In this document: piece after piece, positions 49,824-59,074 of the stretch
Layout of the letters: the number at the start of each line of letters is the position of its first letter
How positions within the stretch are numbered: the stretch's first letter is position 1
Assembly: GCA_024644585.1 (NCBI GenBank)
Contig: JAHEHM010000001.1
Coordinates: 1-59,806, forward strand
Length of the DNA: 59,806 nt
DNA from: Porticoccaceae bacterium
Lineage (GTDB): Bacteria > Pseudomonadota > Gammaproteobacteria > Pseudomonadales > Porticoccaceae
Direction of reading: 5' to 3'
Position numbers and translations under genes: made by a program
Notes under the pieces: model-generated
Seen by the model: only the letters and a program-made list of their open reading frames with translations
What the model was told of the DNA's origin: nothing
Databases searched by the model: none

Positions 49824-49870
49824 GTTGTAACTTTTAGGGGAGTCCAGTAGGATTCGCGCAACGTTACAAC
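49824..49870. promoter_or_regulatory. Inverted pair GTTGTAAC...GTTACAAC upstream of GH17 gene
   Basis: GTTGTAAC 49824-49831 and GTTACAAC 49863-49870, 31-nt spacer. Confidence 0.4.
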
Positions 49871-49952
49871 AGGTCATTAGCGCCCAAATTAGCCACCCTG
49901 TTTTAATGCTCTTACAGGTAAATCACGCATAAACAAAAGGTAGAATTCGTCG

Positions 49953-50843
49953 ATGTCTAAACGAGAAGGAAAAATTTTATCCCTAACAGGTACAGATATT
50001 TCTCAGCTAAACCAAGTACAGTTGCAGGACCACTTTAAAAAGTGCCTGGATTCTGGCATTCATGGTATTGGGTTTAGTGCCTTTAGAGAGGGCCAAGAGC
50101 CCGGTGATCAGTTAGACATTGAGCAAATTCAAGAACGCATGGCAATACTTAAACCCCATACTGGCTGGGTGCGTTCATTCTCCTGCTGTTTAGGCAATGA
50201 GCTTATTCCTATGGTTGCAAAACAAAATGGGCTGAAAACCCTCGTTGGTGCATGGCTCGGCGATAACCTTGAAAAAAATGAACTTGAGATTGAAGGACTT
50301 ATTAATTTAGCCAAAAAGGGTTACGTTGATGTCTGCGCAGTAGGCAATGAAGTTCTCTATCGCGACGATCTATCCGAAGAGCAGTTACTTGAATATATTG
50401 CCAGAGTGAAGGAAGCGGTTCCCAATTTGCCAGTAGGCTATGTTGATGCCTACTATGAGTTTGAAGATCGTCCAGCAGTGACTGCAATCTGTGATGTTAT
50501 TCTTGCCAATTGCTACCCATTCTGGGAAGGCTGTCCTATTGAATATTCCTTGCTGTATATGAAAGACATGTACAATAGAACCATAAAGGCTGCCGGCGGT
50601 AAAAAAGTAATTATTACTGAAACAGGCTGGCCCAACCGCGGGCAAAGTTTCCATGGTGCAGTGCCTTCAGAAGAAAATGCCATTCGCTACTTCTTAAACA
50701 GTCAGCAATGGTGTGAATCAGAAGATATTGAAATGTTCTATTTTTCATCCTTTGATGAATCATGGAAAATTGGTGCCGAGGGTGATGTTGGTGCCTACTG
50801 GGGTTTGTGGGATAAAGACGAAAAATTAAAATACTCAAAATAA
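49953..50843 (+). CDS. GH17-like beta-1,3-glucanase, no signal peptide
   Basis: AVGNEVLYRD and IITETGWPNRG motifs. Confidence 0.88.
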   Translation: MSKREGKILSLTGTDISQLNQVQLQDHFKKCLDSGIHGIGFSAFREGQEPGDQLDIEQIQERMAILKPHTGWVRSFSCCLGNELIPMVAKQNGLKTLVGAWLGDNLEKNELEIEGLINLAKKGYVDVCAVGNEVLYRDDLSEEQLLEYIARVKEAVPNLPVGYVDAYYEFEDRPAVTAICDVILANCYPFWEGCPIEYSLLYMKDMYNRTIKAAGGKKVIITETGWPNRGQSFHGAVPSEENAIRYFLNSQQWCESEDIEMFYFSSFDESWKIGAEGDVGAYWGLWDKDEKLKYSK

Positions 50844-50858
50844 AATAAAATAAATAGT

Positions 50859-51770
50859 ATGAATAATAATACCTTACCTTTTGCAAAGGCTATTTGCTAT
50901 TCGGGTTATCGCGATGGACAGAGTCCAGATGGCGGTGAATTTCCTTCCTATCAGCAGGTTAAACAAGATCTACTGATTCTAAAAGATGAGTGGAAGTCAC
51001 TGCGACTTTATGGAAGCGATCAACATTCTGTGACTATTTTAGAAGTCATTGAAAAAGAATGCCTACCCTTTGATGTTATGCTGGGCGCCTACATCACGGC
51101 CGAAGTCAGCAATGATCATTGCCCCTGGGGAGGTCATTATTCTGACGAAGAATTAGCCACTAACAAACAGCATAATCATCAGCAAATCGAGCGACTTATT
51201 CAACTGGCTAACCAGTATCCTCAAATTATTAGCTCAATTTCTATTGGCAATGAAGCTGCTGTCAGTTGGACTGATCATTTAGTGCCCACAGAAAGTCTTG
51301 TTGAATACGCCAAGCAAGCTAAGTCACAGGTAACACAACCGGTTACGTTTTGTGAAAACTATGTGCCCTGGCTCGAACACCTAGGCCCTCTTGCAGAACA
51401 ATTGGATGTTATATCAATCCACACCTACCCTGTCTGGGAATTTAAAAGTATTGATGAAGGCCTTGCCTATACCATTGCCAACTACGAAGCGGTTAAAAGT
51501 GCCTACCCCGATAAACAGATTATTATTACTGAAGCCGGCTGGGCTACCAACTCTAATGGCCGTGGCATTGAAAGCCATAATGTTAATGAAGAATTTCAGC
51601 ATCAGTATTTTCATCAACTCATGGACTGGGCTGAGCAGCAACAGGTATTAGTCTATTTCTTTGAGGCCTTCGATGAAAACTGGAAAGGTTCAAGTGATCC
51701 CCTTGAGCCAGAGAAACATTGGGGCATATACAAAGCCGATAGATCTCCTAAGCTGGTGATGCAAAGCTAA
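50859..51770 (+). CDS. GH17-like beta-1,3-glucanase, no signal peptide
   Basis: SIGNEAAVSW and IITEAGWATNS motifs. Confidence 0.88.
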   Translation: MNNNTLPFAKAICYSGYRDGQSPDGGEFPSYQQVKQDLLILKDEWKSLRLYGSDQHSVTILEVIEKECLPFDVMLGAYITAEVSNDHCPWGGHYSDEELATNKQHNHQQIERLIQLANQYPQIISSISIGNEAAVSWTDHLVPTESLVEYAKQAKSQVTQPVTFCENYVPWLEHLGPLAEQLDVISIHTYPVWEFKSIDEGLAYTIANYEAVKSAYPDKQIIITEAGWATNSNGRGIESHNVNEEFQHQYFHQLMDWAEQQQVLVYFFEAFDENWKGSSDPLEPEKHWGIYKADRSPKLVMQS

Positions 51771-52059
51771 AGAACTCCGCGCACCTCAGTTAACACTCTA
51801 AATCGAATTCAAGTTTGGATGGCTTCGCCTGCACAATCCGATTTCAACTATAATTTTTATCCAAAATTTTTCGTTAAAAGCAGACTAAACTTAAATTAAA
51901 GGCTAATAAAAAAGGACTTTTATAGGCATGGATGCTTTCAACAACCTTATATGAATCCCTTTTTTTCATACCGTCGTAACGAAATTAAGTCAGTTGCTTT
52001 TTATCAGGCATCTAGGCAAAAAAAATATCACAATAATTAAAGGGTTTGAGGGTACTACT

Positions 52060-52614
52060 ATGAATAGACATTTTTATATTAGTAACGATTTAAATGATTT
52101 AGAACAGATTGAATTAGAGTTAGAGCAAGAAGGCATTTCCGCGGCACATTCGCATGTATTAAGCCTTGATGATGCGGAGGTTGCCGCGCATCCCAGTCTT
52201 AACCAAGTCGAAGCTGTTTTGCGGACCGATGTGGTTCACAGTACCAAAGTAGGTGCGGTAGTCGGAGTTATTGCTGCAACCTTAATGATCTATGTTGTCT
52301 CGTTAATGGGTTGGGCAGAGAAGGCTACTTGGGTACCATTTGTCTTTCTAGCCATTGCCATGTTGGGCTTTTTTACCTGGGAGTTTGGTTTTATTGGCAT
52401 TCAGCGAAAAAATAATCGATTTGCGCGCTTTGAAAAAGCACTTAAACGAGGAAAACATATTTTCTTTGTCGATATAGAATCAGAGAACGAAAGCATATTA
52501 TCAAAAATACTCAAAAAACATCCCAAGCTAAAACGCGCTGGTGACGGCCCTTCAGTCCCCCAGTGGTTCGTTAGCTTACAGGAGAGATTTGGTGTTTTTA
52601 ATAGGTCTTTTTAA
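52060..52614 (+). CDS. Uncharacterised two-TM membrane protein (start set to internal Met of ORF 51994-52614)
   Basis: Hydrophobic pair VGAVVGVIAATLMIYVVSLMGW and WVPFVFLAIAMLGFFTWEF; no catalytic motif recognised. Confidence 0.75.
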   Translation: MNRHFYISNDLNDLEQIELELEQEGISAAHSHVLSLDDAEVAAHPSLNQVEAVLRTDVVHSTKVGAVVGVIAATLMIYVVSLMGWAEKATWVPFVFLAIAMLGFFTWEFGFIGIQRKNNRFARFEKALKRGKHIFFVDIESENESILSKILKKHPKLKRAGDGPSVPQWFVSLQERFGVFNRSF

Positions 52615-52637
52615 TAGCTCTATTGAATAGCTCTATT
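52613..52637. repeat. Tandem palindromic 12-mer AATAGCTCTATT x2
   Basis: AATAGCTCTATT at 52613-52624 and 52626-52637. Confidence 0.7.
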
Positions 52638-52655
52638 AAATAAACTCAAGAATAG

Positions 52656-52694
52656 AAAACGCCAAAGAATAGAGAGTCTATCCTTTGGCGTTTT
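52656..52694. terminator. Bidirectional terminator between the two-TM gene and CFA synthase
   Basis: AAAACGCCAAAG...CTTTGGCGTTTT with inner ATAGA-GAG-TCTAT stem. Confidence 0.85.
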
Positions 52695-52714
52695 TTATTA
52701 AATATCTAACTATT

Positions 52715-54025
52715 CTACTTTGCTATACCACGATCCCAATCAATTCTATTCTTGGGCTTAATAAACACCAAGTGGGCATTACCCAACACCCGCTCCAAAA
52801 ATCCCGCCTCGCAATAACAAAGATAAAAATCCCACATAGCAATAAACTGCTGAGAGTATCCTAACGTCTTAATCGGCTCGATATTATCAAAAAAACGCTG
52901 ACGCCAATCGCGCAGCGTAGTCGCATAGTGCGGACCAATATCTTCCAACTGAAACAGTCGCATATCTGTTGACGACTTAACTGAACTGGTAATTGCACTA
53001 ACGGATGGAATAAATCCCCCAGGAAAGATAAATCGCTGAATAAAATCTACAGACTTAATCGCTTGATCATAATATTGATCAGCAATCGTAATCGATTGAA
53101 TTAGCATAATCCCTTCCGGCTTGAGAAGAGAGCTACATTTAGCAAAGTAAGTATCAAGATACTGATGTCCCACGGCTTCAATCATTTCAATGGAAACCAA
53201 CTTGTCATAGGTGCCCTGCAGGTCTCGGTAATCTTCCATCAAAAGAGTAATTTTATCTTCTAAACCGGCTTCAATAATGCGCCGCTGTGCCCAATCATGC
53301 TGTTGTTGAGAAATAGTCGTAGTGGTGACCTTACAACCATAATTTTGCGCGGCATAGAGCGCAAAACCACCCCAACCGGTGCCAATTTCAATCACATGAT
53401 CGGATTCATTGAGCTGTAATTTGTCACAGATACGCTGTAATTTAGCCAGAGATGCCTGCTCTAAACTGGTTTTCTCATCGGGATAATAGGCGCAGGAATA
53501 CATCATGGTAGGGTCGAGGAAAAGCTCGAACATCTCATTGCCTAAATCATAATGCGCCTCAATATTGCGGCGACTACCCGCCTGACTATTGCGATTTAAC
53601 CAATGGGCAATGCGCAGAAAAGCATTTTTGAACAGCGAAAGATTAGCTTCCATCTGATCAAGAATATGCCGATTTCCAATCATAATGCGTATTAAATCTG
53701 TTAAATTGCTGCAGCTCCAATAGCCCTGCATATAGGCCTCACCGGCAGCCACAGTGCCACCAAAAGCAATATCCGAGTAAAACCTTTGATCGGTTACATT
53801 AAGGGTAACAGTCAACGGGTTAGCCTCATCAGGACAACCAAAGCTATGGCTTCCGTTAGAATCAATCAGTTGAATCTCACCTACTTCTAATTTTTCAAGT
53901 TTTGCGATCAACAGGCTTCGGCACCAACGATCAATTGAGCGGGTTGAAGCATTTGGAACCTGTGCAGACATATTTTTACTCACTTTTGTCATCCAAATTT
54001 TTATTATTCTCATGGGCGTGTCCAA
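52715..54025 (-). CDS. cfa: Cyclopropane-fatty-acyl-phospholipid synthase family protein
   Basis: NIEAHYDLGNEMFELFLDPTMMYSCAYY, VIEIGTGWGGFALYAA. Confidence 0.94.
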   Translation of the reverse strand: MDTPMRIIKIWMTKVSKNMSAQVPNASTRSIDRWCRSLLIAKLEKLEVGEIQLIDSNGSHSFGCPDEANPLTVTLNVTDQRFYSDIAFGGTVAAGEAYMQGYWSCSNLTDLIRIMIGNRHILDQMEANLSLFKNAFLRIAHWLNRNSQAGSRRNIEAHYDLGNEMFELFLDPTMMYSCAYYPDEKTSLEQASLAKLQRICDKLQLNESDHVIEIGTGWGGFALYAAQNYGCKVTTTTISQQQHDWAQRRIIEAGLEDKITLLMEDYRDLQGTYDKLVSIEMIEAVGHQYLDTYFAKCSSLLKPEGIMLIQSITIADQYYDQAIKSVDFIQRFIFPGGFIPSVSAITSSVKSSTDMRLFQLEDIGPHYATTLRDWRQRFFDNIEPIKTLGYSQQFIAMWDFYLCYCEAGFLERVLGNAHLVFIKPKNRIDWDRGIAK

Positions 54026-54767
54026 TAAATGGAACGCCTTTCATCCATATTTTTAGCGCTTGCCAGTAAATCCCTGCGGTGACCTTCACCGACATTAAGG
54101 GTATCTTAATTAACTGCACAGCTAAAGTTTTACCATTGATCGGTTGAGCCTTTAAACTCAGGGCCACATCAAAGACTTTAGTGCCCTGCCGATGATTTTC
54201 CATTTTCACTATACAGCCCTCATCAGGCGGTGAAAATTCAAACTTATATTCCATATCCAATGGCATAAAAGGCGACACAGTAAACGCTTTTGACGTCTTA
54301 TAATATAGGTGATTTTGCTTATCCGAGTCAGACAGTGTTTTTTCATTATCCGCTAGCACATAACAGTACATCTCACCCCAAGGCGTATTGGTTACCTCGG
54401 CTACAATCGCTTCAATCGTTTGCCCATCGGGCTGATAGCAATAATAAAAACTTACCGGATTAGATTTATAAAAGAAATAACGAAGATTGGTTAACAGCCT
54501 AATAGGACCCTCAGGTCTTTTTCCGGTACGCTCACAAACCAAGTCTCTAACCGATTCAGCTAAGGCTTGGGATTTATTGCCTAGGTGATCCTCACGTTTA
54601 AACCAAGCAAAATTTGCCTTGCCAGTAGACCACAGCCAAAATTGATTAAATACCGTCTCTAGTTCATCCAAATCTAGATAGAGCATAAATACTTTGTAGG
54701 AAAATTGATTAACAGCCGGCAAGTGCCTACAGTGACCTAGATCTCCACTGTAAAGCCGGCTTTTCAT
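53976..54767 (-). CDS. DUF1365 family protein
   Basis: LYSGDLGHCRHLPAVNQFSYKVFMLYLDLDEL; NPVSFYYCY. Confidence 0.92.
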   Translation of the reverse strand: MKSRLYSGDLGHCRHLPAVNQFSYKVFMLYLDLDELETVFNQFWLWSTGKANFAWFKREDHLGNKSQALAESVRDLVCERTGKRPEGPIRLLTNLRYFFYKSNPVSFYYCYQPDGQTIEAIVAEVTNTPWGEMYCYVLADNEKTLSDSDKQNHLYYKTSKAFTVSPFMPLDMEYKFEFSPPDEGCIVKMENHRQGTKVFDVALSLKAQPINGKTLAVQLIKIPLMSVKVTAGIYWQALKIWMKGVPFIGHAHENNKNLDDKSE

Positions 54768-56005
54768 CAGAGGTCTCGCTTAAATTTTTCAATGGCATTC
54801 AATGCGCTGACTACGCCGTCCTCATGAAAGCCATAACGCCAATAGGCGCCACAAAAATACAGCCTATCGGTATTTATTTCGGACTGTCTTGCCTGAGCCG
54901 CCACTGATTCTTGAGTGTAAATAGGATGATGATACTGCAGGCGCTTTAAGACCTTGGTTTGATCAATCGCATTAGCATTATTCAGGGTGACACAGAAGGT
55001 TTGCTCCGAGTCTAAGCCCTGCAAAATATTCATATTATAGGTGACCGGCACCTGCCCTTGGTCGTTCTCTAATAAATGATAATTCCATGCCGCCCATGCG
55101 GTTTTTCTTTTCGGCAAAATAGAGGCATCGGTATGCAGTAGCACTTCATTTTCTTGATATTTAATCGCCCCTAACACCTGCTGTTCCGAAGCTGTGGGCT
55201 GCTCTAGAAGACGTAAGGCCTGATCGCTGTGACAGGCAAAAAATACCGCATCATAGCTTTCTTCACCCTGGGCACTGGTCACAATCACTGCCTCTTTTTC
55301 ACGCTTGACCCCGGTAACTGGTGCAGAGAGTCTAATTTTGTCTTTAAAAGAGGCTGTTAGCGCAGTGACATAGGTCTTTGAGCCGCCCTTGATAACATAC
55401 CAGTCAGGGCGGTTAGTGACGCTCAGTAACCCATGATTATGGAAAAATTGAATCAGGTAACGCGCTGGGAATTGGTACATCAGATTTAGATCTGCAGACC
55501 AAACCGCGGCGGCCATGGGGACTAAATAATAATCAATAAATGTTTGACTGAATTTTTCTCGTTTTAAATATTCACCCAGACTAATATCATCAGATTCGTC
55601 TTCAAGAAGATCAGTTGCCTGACGGTTGAACCTTAGAATATCCAAGATCATACGCCAAAATGAAGGGCGGAAAATATTGCGTCGCTGGGCAAATAAGCTA
55701 TTGATGGTTGAGCCCATATATTCAAGGCCAGTCTTTTCACACTTGACCCCAAAACTCATTGCCGATAGCTGCTCTTTAACGCTCAGCTCTTTTAAAAGAC
55801 CGGTAAAGTTTGGGTAGGTTTTATAATTAAAAACAATAAACCCAGTGTCTACTGAGTATGACTTACCTTCTAGCTCAATATTATGGGTGTGAGTATGGCC
55901 ACCCAGATAATCGTTGGCTTCAAAAACAGTAATATCATGATCTTTATTCAAATGGTAAGCGGCAACATTACCTGATATACCTGTTCCAATAATGGCTATT
56001 TTCAT
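54767..56005 (-). CDS. NAD/FAD-binding amine oxidase-like oxidoreductase
   Basis: KIAIIGTGISGNVAAYHLNKDHDITVFEANDYLGGHTHT; CGAYWRYGFHEDG. Confidence 0.94.
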   Translation of the reverse strand: MKIAIIGTGISGNVAAYHLNKDHDITVFEANDYLGGHTHTHNIELEGKSYSVDTGFIVFNYKTYPNFTGLLKELSVKEQLSAMSFGVKCEKTGLEYMGSTINSLFAQRRNIFRPSFWRMILDILRFNRQATDLLEDESDDISLGEYLKREKFSQTFIDYYLVPMAAAVWSADLNLMYQFPARYLIQFFHNHGLLSVTNRPDWYVIKGGSKTYVTALTASFKDKIRLSAPVTGVKREKEAVIVTSAQGEESYDAVFFACHSDQALRLLEQPTASEQQVLGAIKYQENEVLLHTDASILPKRKTAWAAWNYHLLENDQGQVPVTYNMNILQGLDSEQTFCVTLNNANAIDQTKVLKRLQYHHPIYTQESVAAQARQSEINTDRLYFCGAYWRYGFHEDGVVSALNAIEKFKRDL

Positions 56006-56019
56006 GCTGTTTCTTATTG

Positions 56020-56553
56020 TTAGTGACTCAAGGGTAGCTTGTGAGATGCAAGCTCCAGTTGATTGATATCATATCCTATAGAAGCCACGAATTGGGTTAA
56101 TTTAGAGAGCATTTCTTCAGTAATTTCAGGGTTTCTGGCCATTATCCACACATAATCTCGTTTATTTCGGCCAATCACCGTATATTGATATTTACTATCA
56201 AGATAAACAATTCGATAATCTGCCTTTATAGGCCATAAAAACTGCATGCCCCACTCAGCATTGGTCTCGGTATTTTTAACGAAACCCCTCGGATAATAGA
56301 CCTTTTTTTCGCCCTCTAGACTATCCGCATTAAAACTAAAGGTGGTGGCAATACTGCCATCGGTATCGAGGGCATAAGATTCTATGGGGTTGTAAGCGTT
56401 TTTCTCTAAAAAGGTAGGGATATTGGCAATTACGTACCAATCGCCCATAAATCGCTGTAAATCCACATAATCAACGGTTTCTAGAGGCTTTTGGCTCTGA
56501 CAGCCACTGAGCAAACAGAATGCAATAACTGCTAGCAAGTTTCTTAGCCACAT
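56020..56553 (-). CDS. blc: Blc-type lipocalin lipoprotein
   Basis: Lipobox CLLSGC; FMGDWYVIANIPTFLEKN. Confidence 0.93.
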   Translation of the reverse strand: MWLRNLLAVIAFCLLSGCQSQKPLETVDYVDLQRFMGDWYVIANIPTFLEKNAYNPIESYALDTDGSIATTFSFNADSLEGEKKVYYPRGFVKNTETNAEWGMQFLWPIKADYRIVYLDSKYQYTVIGRNKRDYVWIMARNPEITEEMLSKLTQFVASIGYDINQLELASHKLPLSH

Positions 56554-56645
56554 AATTTAACTCCAAGTGATGCCACTGTTAGACTTTAGCTCTAATTTAA
56601 AGTAAAAATCAGAGGACTGCCAATGAAATTGGGCGATAATTGAGG

Positions 56646-57470
56646 CTAGATATCGATTACTTTTCTAAGAGGTTTACCGGGGATTAGCGTATTAGTGGTT
56701 TTAATATAGGCCTGATAATCCGGTCTGCGATCGGTAATACCCTGCTCCATATTGCCCACTCCAGAGAATTTAACCAATAAGTAGGTCATCACCAATGGCG
56801 CCACTAGTATCCATAGGGAGTCGGTTGGCACCGCATATAGACACCAGCCCCACCAAACACAGAGCTCACCAAAGTAGTTAGGGTGACGTGAATAACGCCA
56901 AAGACCGGTATTAAGAGTCGAACCCGGGGTAACCAGCTTGCGATTAAAGCTATGTAACTGATGGTCAGCAACAGACTCATAGATAAAACCAAATAACCAG
57001 ATAGCAGCGCCTAGACTATGCCAGAATGTCCAATTATTTTGCTGCTCAATGCTCATATCAAACACTGGCACAAAACTCACACTCATGATCCATGCCACAG
57101 TGGCTTGGAAGATAAAAATTAGGTATAAACTTTTGAAGGTAAAGTTAGGCGAGTTTCTTTTTCGAATCACCTGATAGCGCCTATCTTCGGGCTTATTATG
57201 TCCGCGCACCATTAAAAAATAGGCCAGCCGCAGCCCCCAAATAACCACCATAAGTAACATGCCCATACCCACCGGGCCTAATGAGCCAGATAAATCGGAT
57301 AAATAGCTGTATGTTGCCACCGCTAACAGGGTTAATAATGACCAGATATAGTCAACAATACTGACATCCTGCAACCAGGTACTAAACACCCAGGTCACTA
57401 CTGCCAGCAACATCAATGCCTGAAAGCTCAGAATCAAAAAATCGGTGTTTAAGATAAATAACCCACTCAT
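56646..57470 (-). CDS. DUF1295 family membrane protein (steroid 5-alpha-reductase-like)
   Basis: GLWRYSRHPNYFGELCVWWGWCLYA. Confidence 0.93.
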   Translation of the reverse strand: MSGLFILNTDFLILSFQALMLLAVVTWVFSTWLQDVSIVDYIWSLLTLLAVATYSYLSDLSGSLGPVGMGMLLMVVIWGLRLAYFLMVRGHNKPEDRRYQVIRKRNSPNFTFKSLYLIFIFQATVAWIMSVSFVPVFDMSIEQQNNWTFWHSLGAAIWLFGFIYESVADHQLHSFNRKLVTPGSTLNTGLWRYSRHPNYFGELCVWWGWCLYAVPTDSLWILVAPLVMTYLLVKFSGVGNMEQGITDRRPDYQAYIKTTNTLIPGKPLRKVIDI

Positions 57471-58000
57471 CTGGCATTCTCCTGGGAATTAAAATTATGG
57501 TTAATACGTTCTGCTATCCACAGTAATAGTGGCATCAGCAGTCCCCATCCAATAGCTAGGGTAATCATAGATAGGGTTGAATCCAAAAACACAACCGCGC
57601 CTAATTTTTCACCCGCAACAAAAGCAAGGGGTCCAAAAATTGCCCCCATAAATACCGCTAACACCCAATGACCCTTGAGCCAACCCATGGACAAATTAAT
57701 AGTAGTGGCAAACAGCGCCCACATCATAATCAACCAAGTAGGGGCCCAAAATAGGGCTTCAGGATGACTCGGATAATGAAGGATATTTAAGCTTAGTACC
57801 CAGGTTTCCCAAAGTAAGCCGATGACTGTCGCTGCCAATACAAGCTTGAGCTCCTTACGCGAATCGCCTTGATTAACCACATGGTAAATAACAATGCCTA
57901 GGGCAATGATCATACCCAAAAGCTCCTTATCGTTGGCCGCGCCCAATACACAGGCAAACCAACCCACTTGAAACCCTATAAAATTAACCAATAAAGCCAT
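57467..58000 (-). CDS. DUF2878 family membrane protein
   Basis: LVNFIGFQVGWFACVLGA start, multiple TM segments, operon context. Confidence 0.87.
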   Translation of the reverse strand: MALLVNFIGFQVGWFACVLGAANDKELLGMIIALGIVIYHVVNQGDSRKELKLVLAATVIGLLWETWVLSLNILHYPSHPEALFWAPTWLIMMWALFATTINLSMGWLKGHWVLAVFMGAIFGPLAFVAGEKLGAVVFLDSTLSMITLAIGWGLLMPLLLWIAERINHNFNSQENAR

Positions 58001-58028
58001 TGCAGTCCCTGTTTATGCTTATAGGTTG

Positions 58029-58055
58029 TTTACGCCGAGTTTTTAGAAAAGGTTT
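58029..58055 (-). promoter_or_regulatory. Candidate ECF-type promoter AAACC-N15-GCGTAAA upstream of DUF2878-...-CFA operon
   Basis: Minus strand AAACC TTTTCTAAAAACTCG GCGTAAA, 29 nt from the ATG; matches 15695-15721. Confidence 0.6.
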
Positions 58056-58135
58056 AGTTAGGAGCTGTTCGGCTAAAAGAGAGGCATTTAACCTTAGATG
58101 GAATACATACAACCATCGATACAAATTCAACGGAC

Positions 58136-58173
58136 AAAAAAAGGCCCCTGAGCGTTTAACGGCAGAGGGGCCT
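58136..58173 (-). terminator. Rho-independent terminator downstream of the porin-like gene
   Basis: AGGCCCCT (58142-58149) / AGGGGCCT (58166-58173), T-tract on minus strand. Confidence 0.75.
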
Positions 58174-58283
58174 GATCTTACTTCTTGAAAACATACATTA
58201 CACTTTGAACTTCCTTGCTTTTAGGGAGCTTGCCTAATTCCAGCTCTTGGGAGAGGACTGGACCCTTTAGACACTCCTATAAC

Positions 58284-58868
58284 TTAAAACGGTAGTGCGT
58301 AAGAAGCTACTACAATAGTATCAGCGTCTTCTGGCTCACTAACTGTAAGAGTTAATGAATCATTTACCGCATAGCTAACGTCGAAGTGAGTAGTAGTTTC
58401 GTTGTCGCCATAAGCAAATGAGTATGCACCAGCTTCATAACCTACAACTGTGTACTCGTAGTCGCCGCCTTTTTCGTCATATACAGTTACGCTAGCAGGA
58501 CCATAGCTTAGGCCATAAATGTACTCAGCGTTATCATCAAAACCAACGCCAGTTGTTGGGTAGTTGTATGATGCATAACCAACGCTATAACCGATTTCAC
58601 CTACAGAACCACCATAGCTAGCATAGATATCATACTCAGTGCTTGATGAATCACCAGAAGAAACCCATAGGCCGTAAGAGATAGCGCCTGTGCTTCCACT
58701 TAGATCAACAGCAAGAGCAGCATCACCACCACCTAGCTCAGTACCACGCCATAGGTATGAAGTAGCAAGAGATGCAGAAGCGTCTAAAGCAACAGCAGCT
58801 GGAGCAGCAGCTAGACCGAAAGTAGTTAAAGTTGCAGCAGCAATTAAAGTTTTATTAAAAGTTTTCAT
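58284..58868 (-). CDS. TorF-like putative outer-membrane porin
   Basis: Signal peptide ending AVA-like, ASASLATSYLWRGTELGGGDAAL, C-terminal aromatic (ALPF). Confidence 0.85.
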   Translation of the reverse strand: MKTFNKTLIAAATLTTFGLAAAPAAVALDASASLATSYLWRGTELGGGDAALAVDLSGSTGAISYGLWVSSGDSSSTEYDIYASYGGSVGEIGYSVGYASYNYPTTGVGFDDNAEYIYGLSYGPASVTVYDEKGGDYEYTVVGYEAGAYSFAYGDNETTTHFDVSYAVNDSLTLTVSEPEDADTIVVASYALPF

Positions 58869-59074
58869 AGTATGTTTAACCTCAAAGTTAAATTTTTTAT
58901 TTATGACTTAACCAGCCCCTAGTAGGCAAGCAAATCAATACGACGCATTATTCCGAAGAAATCCGCGTGTTCGCATCATAATTCAACGAATTTGATATTA
59001 CAAGTGAATGAACTATGCTCGGTTACGTCAAATAACGTAGTTGCAAACCCGCGTATTTGCTAAGATTATATGCA

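Noticed and set aside
50836-50858. AAAAT/TAAAA tandem repeats between two GH17 genes
   Set aside because: Short low-complexity spacer with no indication of function
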